NCBI GenBank assembly: GCA_964618515.1
Contig: CAZUAS010000106.1
Location: 1-8,459 of the forward strand
From: JAFGNW01 sp964618515
Lineage (GTDB): Bacteria; Zixibacteria; MSB-5A5; GN15; FEB-12
Reading direction: 5' to 3'
Length of the DNA stretch: 8,459 nt
Position numbers and translations under genes: made by a program
In this document: piece after piece, positions 1 to 6,274 of the stretch
Layout of the letters: each line of letters opens with the position of its first letter
How positions within the stretch are numbered: the stretch's first letter is position 1
The notes under the pieces: model-generated
What the model saw: the letters and a program-made list of their open reading frames with translations, nothing else
Told to the model about the DNA's origin: nothing
Databases searched by the model: none

Positions 1-252
1 TTGCTCGAAGACAAAGGTGCGAGAGTTTTATTCAATGACCCCCATGTACCCGAGTTTAACTGGAAGGACGGTAAGTTCAAATCATCCAAATTAACTGCCG
101 CCCTTTTGAAAAAAGCCGACCTGACGGTAATCCTGACTGACCATACCCTGTTCAACTACCAGTGGATTGTTGATAATTCCAGAGCGGTTTTTGACAGTCG
201 CAACGCCACTCAGAAGGTCGTTAACAACCGTGATAAAATAGAACTTTTGTAG
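1..252 (+). CDS. Nucleotide-sugar dehydrogenase, C-terminal UDP-binding domain (5'-partial)
   Basis: Only the last 83 or so codons are present; the reading frame runs in from the left edge, so the TTG at base 1 should not be taken as the true start. The fragment matches the C-terminal UDP-sugar-binding domain of the UDP-glucose/GDP-mannose dehydrogenase superfamily. It shows a GARVLFNDPHVP segment (residues 6-17), the hallmark LTVILTDHTLFNY segment (41-53) and a near-terminal FDSRN (64-68), which corresponds to the family's conserved D-[TS]-R-N. These enzymes oxidise the C6 hydroxyl of a UDP-sugar to a uronate with two NAD+, supplying precursors for capsule, O-antigen or exopolysaccharide. 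The short TDH-x-x-F-x-Y tail resembles the UDP-N-acetyl-hexosamine 6-dehydrogenases (WbpA/WecC type) more than UDP-glucose dehydrogenase, but the substrate cannot be decided from this part. An intrinsic terminator follows 25 bases after the stop codon, so this gene ends its transcription unit. Confidence 0.88.
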   Translation: MLEDKGARVLFNDPHVPEFNWKDGKFKSSKLTAALLKKADLTVILTDHTLFNYQWIVDNSRAVFDSRNATQKVVNNRDKIELL

Positions 253-277
253 TAAGTAATAATAACTTAGAGTTCCA

Positions 278-308
278 AGCCGGTCTTTTAAAGGCCGGCT
301 TTTCTTTT
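278..308 (+). terminator. Rho-independent terminator
   Basis: An 8-bp stem (AGCCGGTC at 278-285 with GGCCGGCT at 293-300, one G-T wobble) closes a 7-base loop and is followed at once by TTTCTTTT (301-308). It lies 26 bases after the stop of the dehydrogenase fragment and separates it from the HEAT/HD-GYP operon. This is a textbook stem plus U-tract. Confidence 0.88.
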
Positions 309-370
309 CCCGATTAATCCCTTTTAGAAATATGCCGATTACTATGATGATAGAGTGAGGTTTAAAAATA

Positions 371-2254
371 ATGCCGCTTGCGAATACGGAAAAAAATCAA
401 AAGTTCAATGATATAGCGCTGATTTTAAAGGATTTCTTAAAAATTATCAAAGTCATATCGATGTATCCGGAGGACAACCCCTTACCTCAGTCGATGCGCT
501 CTTCCTTCGGCGAAAAACTGCTGGAGTTAATCGACCACTATGGAAATATCACTTTAAAAGTAAATAAGGAAAACCTTATCTTTCAGGACGAAACCATTTA
601 CTATGACCGTTCCCGGGAAGAACGCCTTGCCGGGCTCTTTTTCGATGCCGGCATCAACAGCTTTACTTTCGAAGAATGTCTCCGGATGGAAGACATTTTC
701 AAACTCCTGAACATCATAAAACATTATCTCAACGCCCCTCATAAAACGGAAGACCTGGTTAACCTTTTTTGGGAGACGGGGCTCAAAGGATTCAGCTTTA
801 CCACCGTGGAAGATGCCCGGTTGTCCACTTACGATGGTGATTTCCGAATTCAGGAATTCATGGACAGTTCCAGTGATAAAGCCGCTTATCGCGGTTCAAA
901 ACTGAACGATTCTTATCGGTCGCTTTTTGAAAGCTTCGATAAAGATGAAGACAGCGATATGTCGGTTGCATCCAGACGGATCGAATTCGATGACGGAGGT
1001 GAAAAGGCGGCCACCGGCGAGGTACCGGTCAACATTTTTCTGGATGACGATGACGACTCCCTGCTGACAGCGGAAGCGGCGGAAGCCATGGGACTGAGCG
1101 ACCTGCCGGCTGTCGACAACACCAATCTTGAAACCGCTTTGTTTCTCGGTGATGAATACCGCCTGGAAGCTGAAGAAGAGAAATTGATGAAACAGATGAT
1201 AGCCGATGACGCCACTTTTGATATGTTCGAATCTTCAGCCGCTCTGCTCAAGGAATTGTTCCATCATGAAAGCGAAATGACCGGGTTCAATGAAACGGCG
1301 GGAATTTTCGAAAAGATATTAAAGGAGTTCATTAGTGCCGGTAAAATTCTTGAAGCCGGTCTGCTGTTGCACTATATTCAGGATCTGGAAGAAAAAATAA
1401 AAACCGAAAAACCTCTCTGGGCAGAACGTCTTAAAGAAATTATTCTGACCGCCGGAAGCCGCGATTATTTAAAGATTTTAACCGCTACCCTTAACACCCG
1501 GACTGATATCGGACCCGACCAGTTATTGCGCTACCTCGATAATTTCGGCTGGGAAGCCCTCAGCGGCATAACCGACCTTCTGGGCGAACTCGAACATCGC
1601 CGCCATCGCGATACCCTGTGCAATTACCTGACCAGCCGGGGTCGCGATAAAGTTCCAATAATCGCCCGCAGTATTAACGATAAACGCTGGTACGTGGTCC
1701 GGAACGCCGTCACCATTCTGGCCCGAATTGGCGATGATCAGGCTCTAATGCATTTGAAAAAAGTCATCCATCATGAAAACCGGCAAGTCCGCATGGAACT
1801 GACTACTGCCCTTCAGGAGTGTCCCAACGAAGCCGCTTTGGAAATACTGGGGAGTTTGGTTAATGATCCCGAGGCTGACATCCGGGAAGAAGCGGTAAAA
1901 GCGATTATCGCCCGTCGCGGGCAGAAAGCTTTCGAGGTCATTACCGACATCATAAACGACGCCGGTTTCACAAATTTGGGGCGTGAAAACCAACAGGCTC
2001 TCCTTAATGCTTATTCAGTTATCGGCGGTGACCATGCGGTGGAATTTCTCTCAAGCCTGATTCTCAGGGTGAACCCCTTCAAAGACCCGCAACTGACTTT
2101 TTACCGGGAAGCCGCCTTTAATGCCCTGATTTTAAACCGGGGCCAGAAAAGTGAAAAATTCCTGATAAAACTGACATCAAGCTGGCGTCCCAGCCTCAAG
2201 GAACTGGCCACCACGGCCATTAAGAAAAGACGCGAGATTATTTACGGAGGATGA
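371..2254 (+). CDS. HEAT-repeat protein with an N-terminal domain shared with the HD-GYP neighbour
   Basis: 627 residues, soluble: there is no signal peptide or membrane segment, so it is probably cytoplasmic. Three parts are visible. Residues about 19-117 form a mixed alpha/beta domain (YPEDNPLP at 32-39, then ITLKV, LIFQDETI, LAGLFFDAGINSFTF) that also opens the next gene's product. Residues about 150-280 are a low-complexity acidic linker including a run of five Asp (225-229). Residues about 285-620 are alpha-helical, and 425-530 are recognisable as HEAT/PBS-lyase-like repeats, with the pattern D..W.VR..A...L...GD..A around 437-460 and again at 468-497 and 499-530. HEAT arrays are protein-binding scaffolds; no catalytic motif is visible. 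The ATG start is supported by GAGTGAGG at 353-360, 10 bases upstream. The stop codon is 4 bases before the next ATG, so the two are cotranscribed. A scaffold or adaptor working with the HD-GYP protein is inference; the exact function is unknown. Confidence 0.85.
   Translation: MPLANTEKNQKFNDIALILKDFLKIIKVISMYPEDNPLPQSMRSSFGEKLLELIDHYGNITLKVNKENLIFQDETIYYDRSREERLAGLFFDAGINSFTFEECLRMEDIFKLLNIIKHYLNAPHKTEDLVNLFWETGLKGFSFTTVEDARLSTYDGDFRIQEFMDSSSDKAAYRGSKLNDSYRSLFESFDKDEDSDMSVASRRIEFDDGGEKAATGEVPVNIFLDDDDDSLLTAEAAEAMGLSDLPAVDNTNLETALFLGDEYRLEAEEEKLMKQMIADDATFDMFESSAALLKELFHHESEMTGFNETAGIFEKILKEFISAGKILEAGLLLHYIQDLEEKIKTEKPLWAERLKEIILTAGSRDYLKILTATLNTRTDIGPDQLLRYLDNFGWEALSGITDLLGELEHRRHRDTLCNYLTSRGRDKVPIIARSINDKRWYVVRNAVTILARIGDDQALMHLKKVIHHENRQVRMELTTALQECPNEAALEILGSLVNDPEADIREEAVKAIIARRGQKAFEVITDIINDAGFTNLGRENQQALLNAYSVIGGDHAVEFLSSLILRVNPFKDPQLTFYREAAFNALILNRGQKSEKFLIKLTSSWRPSLKELATTAIKKRREIIYGG
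2246..2250 (+). promoter_or_regulatory. Shine-Dalgarno of the HD-GYP gene, inside the HEAT gene
   Basis: GGAGG lies within the last two glycine codons and just before the TGA of the HEAT gene, 8 bases ahead of the ATG at 2259. Ribosomes finishing the HEAT gene pass directly over this site, which suggests coupled translation of the two proteins. Confidence 0.7.
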
Positions 2255-2258
2255 GGCT

Positions 2259-3701
2259 ATGCCGACTTTCAACATGCCGGAAAACCGAAAACTGGCCGCT
2301 CAAAACGAAACCAAACTTCTTTTTGATTTCTTTGCCCTCGTAAAAACCGCGCGTATTTTATCTGAAAATAACGCCACCTACGTCGGCAAGCTTATCAATT
2401 TCTTCAATCTCTTCCAGGAAATCAAACGGGAAAATGATGACATCACCATCAAGATAATCGCCGACCACTTTTTCATTAATGACAAACTGGTATCGTTCGA
2501 CGATCGGGGTCTGTCGGGCGCTGCTACGGTGGTGGCGGAATGGAAAATCCTCGGTATCGGCGGCATCAGGTTAGCCTGCACTATCACCCTCGACGAACTG
2601 GGTAAATTTTTCCGCTTCATTGCCGACCTGAAACCGGCCGGAGAAAAACTCGAAACCCTTCACGAGGATTTGAAAACTCACGGTCTTACCAGTGTCGAAA
2701 TCCTCTCTTCGCAGGAGATGGATGAAATTGCCCCGGAAATATCCGAGGATGAACGTCAGCGGTTTCGAAAGATGGCACGGGTAACCTTCTTCAAAGCCCT
2801 GTCAACAGTCGAGGAAATTCTGGTCGATACCATTAACGACAAAGAAATCAACATCGCTAAAACCAAGCGCATCGTTCATGGCCTGATTGACCACATTACT
2901 AAAGACGAATCCTCGCTGTTGGAACTTGCGGCCATTAAAAATTTCGATGACTACACCTACGCTCATTCCACCAATGTCTGTGTTTACGCCCTGACTATAG
3001 GTGTACGTCTCAGCCTGGACCGACCCCGCCTTTCCCAGCTGGGTATGGCCGCTCTGTTTCATGACCTGGGGAAAATAAAACTGCCGGCCGACCTTATCCG
3101 TAAACCCGAGGCTTTCGATGAAAACGACTGGGTCCAGATGCAGCAGCATCCGTTCCTCGGTGCCAAAACCATCTTGCGCAACCTTAAATTCAACCTGCAT
3201 ACCGCCCGGGCCGCCCGAGTCGCCATGGAACACCACATCAACAATGATTTCACCGGGTACCCCCTGTTACGGCTGGAACGCCGGCCAAAGAACCTGTTTT
3301 CCAAAATTATCTCTATCGTGGACACCTTCGATGCCATGACTTCGGGACGGGTTTACATAAAAAGGAAAATCAATCCCGATGAAGTCTTCAAAAAAATGCG
3401 TTTTCAGATGCAGATAAAATTCGACCCGTTCCTTTTAAAGATATTCAATGACATTATCGGTATCTACCCGGCCGGGTCGCTGGTTCTTTTGAACAGCGAA
3501 GAAATCGCCATGATTCTGACCAACAATGAAACCGATAAAGCCCGACCGATTATAAAAATCGTGGGCAACCGCAACGGCCTTCTGGAAAAGCCGTCCTGGG
3601 TGAACCTGGCAAGCGCGGAACACCGACACCGGCGGATACTTCGCATTATCGACCCCGAACGCTATGGGATCGATATCAAAGATTTCATCCTTCAGGATTA
3701 A
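2259..3701 (+). CDS. HD-GYP-type phosphohydrolase (putative cyclic-di-GMP phosphodiesterase)
   Basis: 480 residues, with no membrane segment. Residues 23-124 repeat the N-terminal domain of the upstream HEAT protein. The HD-GYP domain spans about 225-400: H236 in YAHSTN, the HD pair H268-D269 followed by GK (271-272), H297 in QQHPFLG, the pair H325-H326, D330, the GYP at 333-335, and D355 in IVDTFDAMTS. These are the expected metal ligands of a two-metal HD-GYP site, and the FDP at 388-390 is also typical. A C-terminal tail (about 401-480, beginning YPAGSLVLLNSEE) is commonly attached to this family. The known activity is hydrolysis of cyclic di-GMP to pGpG or GMP. The signature is off-consensus: HHINNDFTGYP instead of HHE..DG.GYP, and no Glu four residues before H236, where three-metal enzymes carry one. 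The domain identity is clear, but activity and nucleotide preference are uncertain. The stop overlaps the convergent neighbour's stop by 4 bases. Confidence 0.92.
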   Translation: MPTFNMPENRKLAAQNETKLLFDFFALVKTARILSENNATYVGKLINFFNLFQEIKRENDDITIKIIADHFFINDKLVSFDDRGLSGAATVVAEWKILGIGGIRLACTITLDELGKFFRFIADLKPAGEKLETLHEDLKTHGLTSVEILSSQEMDEIAPEISEDERQRFRKMARVTFFKALSTVEEILVDTINDKEINIAKTKRIVHGLIDHITKDESSLLELAAIKNFDDYTYAHSTNVCVYALTIGVRLSLDRPRLSQLGMAALFHDLGKIKLPADLIRKPEAFDENDWVQMQQHPFLGAKTILRNLKFNLHTARAARVAMEHHINNDFTGYPLLRLERRPKNLFSKIISIVDTFDAMTSGRVYIKRKINPDEVFKKMRFQMQIKFDPFLLKIFNDIIGIYPAGSLVLLNSEEIAMILTNNETDKARPIIKIVGNRNGLLEKPSWVNLASAEHRHRRILRIIDPERYGIDIKDFILQD

Positions 3702-4330
3702 AAAGAATAAGAAACCATCGCCACCGCCCCGCCCTTGATATCCGGTCGGATATCAAAACTCAGGTTATTCTTGCTTTCGCGGTAAGGCGAGCCGGACAGG
3801 TGGGCGTCAACATAAGCATCGAACATGGATATAAAAACAGTAATTCCCGCAAACCAGGTGAATTTGTTCCGGTTGTCACGGCGGTCTTCATAGAGGATAT
3901 AATTATAACGCCGGGCGATGAGGTCATCCGGGGCGGCTTCATTATAAGCCTGCCGATAATCATGCGCCTGAATACCGAAATGAATCGCCGAGACGATAAA
4001 CCACGTTTCCAGACCTATAAAAAGAGCTGCTTTAAGATAGCGCCGGTTTCCTATCTGTCCCAATCCCGGCACCAGCATTGATTTGAAAAGAGCCATCGTC
4101 GGATTCTGGGTAAGGTGCTGTTCGAAATCAACGGGGTTGCCCACATGTTTATCCGGGTCATAATCGAGCTGGGGAACAAAAAGCACCGAATCCACTTTCG
4201 CCCGGACGGTTTCGACGGTATCGACCAAAAGGGTATCAGCCGGGACACTGTCACCCGGCGGAACCTCTTCCCGGGCTGTGACCGGAATACTGATTAAAAA
4301 GAAAATGAATATCTTAATTACAATTTTCAT
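3698..4330 (-). CDS. DUF5683-family envelope protein with signal peptide
   Basis: 210 residues from the ATG at 4330. An N-terminal signal peptide is clear: MKIVIKIF, a hydrophobic core, then PVTA before REE, with probable cleavage after A19. A Pro/Asp/Val-rich spacer follows. The hallmark of the DUF5683 family is at 84-108: SMLVPGLGQIGNRRYLKAAL and a hydrophobic stretch continuing into FIGLE. A second hydrophobic segment is at about 158-172. The protein ends in alternating hydrophobic residues with a terminal Phe (GAVAMVSYSF), which resembles an outer-membrane assembly signal. The family has no established function. The frame can also start four codons upstream at a TTG (4342), which would overlap the lipid-kinase stop as TTGA; I prefer the ATG because it puts a normal signal peptide at the N-terminus, although neither start has a good Shine-Dalgarno. 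It lies 8 bases after the kinase gene, so it is in the same operon. Confidence 0.8.
   Translation of the reverse strand: MKIVIKIFIFFLISIPVTAREEVPPGDSVPADTLLVDTVETVRAKVDSVLFVPQLDYDPDKHVGNPVDFEQHLTQNPTMALFKSMLVPGLGQIGNRRYLKAALFIGLETWFIVSAIHFGIQAHDYRQAYNEAAPDDLIARRYNYILYEDRRDNRNKFTWFAGITVFISMFDAYVDAHLSGSPYRESKNNLSFDIRPDIKGGAVAMVSYSF
3735..3756. repeat. Perfect inverted repeat downstream of the HD-GYP gene
   Basis: TTGATATCCG and CGGATATCAA form 10-base arms separated by GT, which would fold as a 9-bp stem with a 4-base loop. It begins 34 bases after the HD-GYP stop and sits inside the last codons of the convergent DUF5683 gene, where it encodes Asp-Ile-Arg-Pro-Asp-Ile. Neither strand has a following U-tract, so it is not a standard terminator. 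It could stabilise the 3' end or help separate the convergent transcripts. Confidence 0.4.
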
Positions 4331-4338
4331 CAACTTTA

Positions 4339-5283
4339 TCAACAGAACACTTTAAGCTCGTTTTTGGTGATTTTTATCTCCAGAGAATTGCTGGGTAACT
4401 CCAGCAGCTCACCGTCAAGATAAAGTTTCCTTCCCTGGGTAGGCTGGATATTTATTTCCTGACCTCGATAAAGCCTGATGTTATTACTGTATAAATACTT
4501 TTTTTTAAGTATTAAACGCGTATAGGTGGAAAATTCTCCCATCATATTGCCCTGGTCGAAAATAACCTCGGCATGACCGTCGTCAGCCAGCGACGCCGGT
4601 GACAGGGGCAAGCCCACCGAATAGGGAATCAGGTTTACATTAAAAATCAACGGCTTAACTTCAAACCGAAAGGCATCGATTTTAATAATGGTTTTTACCA
4701 GTTTGACCTGGGCGGCAGCCCTGGCTCCCAGTTGCGACCAGCCCAGAGCAAAACGGGGCGTTTTTTTTTCGGCCAGCATTTCCGCCAGAGCCGGGATAAA
4801 GCCTATACCAATGGAGCCGATAAAAATCTGGTTGGCGACCGTAGCGGTATCAATCTGGCGATATTTACCGGCTATTATTTTATTTATCATCGAGCCGGGT
4901 TCGCCGGTCTCAGCCAGAAAACGGGCAATATTGTTGAAACGGCCGGTCGGCAGAATACCCACCGGGATACCGGCTTTAATGGCCACCCGGGCAACCAGGT
5001 TGAAGGTGCCGTCACCACCAACCGCAACCAGCGCCGTTACTTTCCCCCGGCGATAATCCGGACCGGGTATATTCTGGCTGGCACGGCGCAGTCCCACCGC
5101 TACCAGAGCCTGATGAAAAAGGTCCATCGCCGACTCCGGTTCATAAACCGTATAATAACCACCGCTGGTTCTTATAGCCTCCACCAAAGTTTTGACCTGT
5201 CTGGCTTGGTAACCGCCGGTGGTTTTGTTGACCAGGATGCAGTAATGGCTGTTTTTGCTTTTAATATATCTTTTTCTTACCAT
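4339..5283 (-). CDS. Diacylglycerol kinase / YegS-like lipid kinase family protein
   Basis: 314 residues, close to the roughly 300 usual for bacterial soluble lipid kinases of the DAGK_cat family. Visible motifs, in order, are ILVNKTTGG (16-24), the nucleotide-binding AVGGDGTFN (87-95), PTGRFNNIARFL (112-123), IGSIGIGF (155-162), ADDGHAEVI (233-241) and YLDGE (288-292). Members transfer the ATP gamma-phosphate to a lipid hydroxyl such as diacylglycerol, at the inner face of the cytoplasmic membrane. The third motif reads G-R-F-N-N where relatives usually show G-T-x-N-[DH], so substrate or activity may differ. An insertion-like stretch (about 62-82) precedes the GGDGT strand. The ATG at 5283 has no Shine-Dalgarno of its own; a short leader ORF with a strong one runs across it. 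The product could act on a lipid other than diacylglycerol. Confidence 0.88.
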   Translation of the reverse strand: MVRKRYIKSKNSHYCILVNKTTGGYQARQVKTLVEAIRTSGGYYTVYEPESAMDLFHQALVAVGLRRASQNIPGPDYRRGKVTALVAVGGDGTFNLVARVAIKAGIPVGILPTGRFNNIARFLAETGEPGSMINKIIAGKYRQIDTATVANQIFIGSIGIGFIPALAEMLAEKKTPRFALGWSQLGARAAAQVKLVKTIIKIDAFRFEVKPLIFNVNLIPYSVGLPLSPASLADDGHAEVIFDQGNMMGEFSTYTRLILKKKYLYSNNIRLYRGQEINIQPTQGRKLYLDGELLELPSNSLEIKITKNELKVFC

Positions 5284-5321
5284 AAGATTAAAATAACTAA
5301 AAAAAACAATAACAAAACCAT
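5277..5321 (-). CDS. Possible 14-residue hydrophobic leader peptide of the lipid-kinase operon
   Basis: ATG at 5321 is preceded by AAAGGGAGGT (5337-5328), the strongest ribosome binding site in the window, with 7 bases between it and the ATG. The frame encodes MVLLLFFLVILILW and stops with TAA at 5279-5277, immediately past the kinase ATG (5283-5281); the two frames overlap in the string ATGGTAA. The kinase start itself lacks a Shine-Dalgarno. The arrangement fits a translational-coupling leader whose terminating ribosomes restart on the kinase. The alternative is that the run of eight A/T pairs at 5299-5306 is miscounted or slips: one extra base would place this ATG in frame with the kinase and extend it by 13 residues. 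The peptide is all hydrophobic and has no recognisable family. Confidence 0.42.
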   Translation of the reverse strand: MVLLLFFLVILILW

Positions 5322-5327
5322 AAAAAT

Positions 5328-5337
5328 ACCTCCCTTT
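5328..5337 (-). promoter_or_regulatory. Strong Shine-Dalgarno ahead of the leader ORF
   Basis: On the minus strand this reads AAAGGGAGGT, with 7 bases before the ATG at 5321 and 44 before the kinase ATG, too far to serve the kinase directly. It is the reason for proposing either a leader peptide or a longer kinase N-terminus. Confidence 0.6.
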
Positions 5338-5378
5338 CGATTAAAAAATAAAACTCCAGCCGGTATCTTTTTCGGTCG

Positions 5379-5406
5379 ATTAAAGATTTAAAGTTTGATT
5401 TGCAAA
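5379..5406 (-). promoter_or_regulatory. Candidate sigma-70-like promoter for the lipid-kinase operon
   Basis: On the minus strand TTTGCA (5406-5401) and TTTAAT (5384-5379) are separated by 16 bases and match the -35 and -10 consensus at 4/6 and 5/6 positions. A transcript would start near 5372, giving about 50 bases of leader before the small ORF. The 148-base divergent gap is very AT-rich, so chance matches are likely. It also holds a 9-base direct repeat, TCGATTAAA, at 5337-5345 and 5376-5384, one copy overlapping the -10. Confidence 0.22.
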
Positions 5407-5431
5407 ACGGGGTGATTTAATTACAACCTGT

Positions 5432-6274
5432 ATGGAAAATAGAAACACAACACACCTTGGAAAATTCTCCGCCTTCTATATTGTCCCTTTTATCATTCTA
5501 ATCATTATCTACCTGCCGACCCTTTACGAACTGATTAAAGACTGGGCGACTGACGGCAATTATTCGCACGGCTTTCTAATTCCCATCGTATCCGGTTATT
5601 TAATCTGGTTGAAAAGAAATGACCTGGTGGCGCTGACTTATGCAACCGCCGACCGGGGTCTGTTGGCAGTTATCTTTGGCCTGGTTTTATTCATTCTGGG
5701 CAACGGTGCGGCGGAGTATTTTACCGTCCGCTTCTCCTTTATCGTGACTCTTTTCGGCATCGTCTATTACCTTTTCGGGCGGGAACTGGTAAAAAAAACC
5801 TGGTTCGAGTTCTTCTTTCTGGTGTTCATGATTCCCATCCCTTATGTCATTTATTTCGCCGCCACTTTCCCCATGCAGTTGATCGCCTCTAAAATCACGG
5901 CCGGGGTTTTAAACCTGATAGGGATGGGGGTTGTGCGGCAGGGCAATATAATCCATATCGCCGGGTACTCGCTGGAAGTCGCCGATGCCTGTTCCGGGAT
6001 GCGCTCGCTGGTCTCACTGCTGGCGCTGGGCGCCCTGTTTGCCTATCTCACCCAGAAAAGATTTACGCCCAAACTTATTCTCTTTTTATCAACCATTCCC
6101 ATCGCCGTCGCCGCCAATGTCTTCCGGGTATTCGTCACCTCGCTTCTGGCCTACACCGTTACCGAAAATGTCACCCAGGAGCCGCTCCATTCCATAATGG
6201 GGCTTTCGGTTTTCGTGGTGGCGTTTATCCTGCTTTTTATCATCGGGCAAATCTTGAAACAGGTGTTTAAATGA
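5432..6274 (+). CDS. Exosortase family transpeptidase (stand-alone, not fused to EpsI)
   Basis: 280 residues with about eight hydrophobic segments, as in exosortases. The three conserved catalytic residues are visible in family context: C187 in ADACSGMRSL, R232 in ANVFRVF and H253 in PLHSIMG. Also typical are YSHGFLIP (45-51), near the first segment, and the FFFLVFMIPIP stretch (127-137). Exosortases are inner-membrane cysteine enzymes that cut a C-terminal sorting signal such as PEP-CTERM and are thought to transfer the protein onto an envelope acceptor. No protein with a visible PEP-CTERM-like tail is encoded in this window. The ATG at 5432 lacks a well-placed Shine-Dalgarno: GGGGTGAT (5409-5416) is 15 bases upstream. 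The stop overlaps the next start as ATGA. The family call is firm; the subclass is not determined. Confidence 0.93.
   Translation: MENRNTTHLGKFSAFYIVPFIILIIIYLPTLYELIKDWATDGNYSHGFLIPIVSGYLIWLKRNDLVALTYATADRGLLAVIFGLVLFILGNGAAEYFTVRFSFIVTLFGIVYYLFGRELVKKTWFEFFFLVFMIPIPYVIYFAATFPMQLIASKITAGVLNLIGMGVVRQGNIIHIAGYSLEVADACSGMRSLVSLLALGALFAYLTQKRFTPKLILFLSTIPIAVAANVFRVFVTSLLAYTVTENVTQEPLHSIMGLSVFVVAFILLFIIGQILKQVFK

Noticed and set aside
1..3. TTG as a start codon giving an 83-residue stand-alone protein
   Set aside because: The fragment begins in the middle of the dehydrogenase C-terminal domain; the open frame simply continues upstream of the window.
320..348. A sigma-70 promoter ahead of the HEAT gene using TATGAT at 343-348
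   Set aside because: The -10 is acceptable, but no -35 with reasonable match lies 15-18 bases upstream; a promoter must exist in 309-360 but I cannot place it.
2802..3236. A 144-codon minus-strand frame inside the HD-GYP gene
   Set aside because: It is antisense to the catalytic HD domain, shows no motif, and reads as a shadow frame.
4732..5391. A 219-codon open frame on the + strand opposite the lipid-kinase gene
   Set aside because: It lies almost wholly antisense to a gene with clear family motifs, has no recognisable domain, and its composition is what a mirrored coding frame would give.
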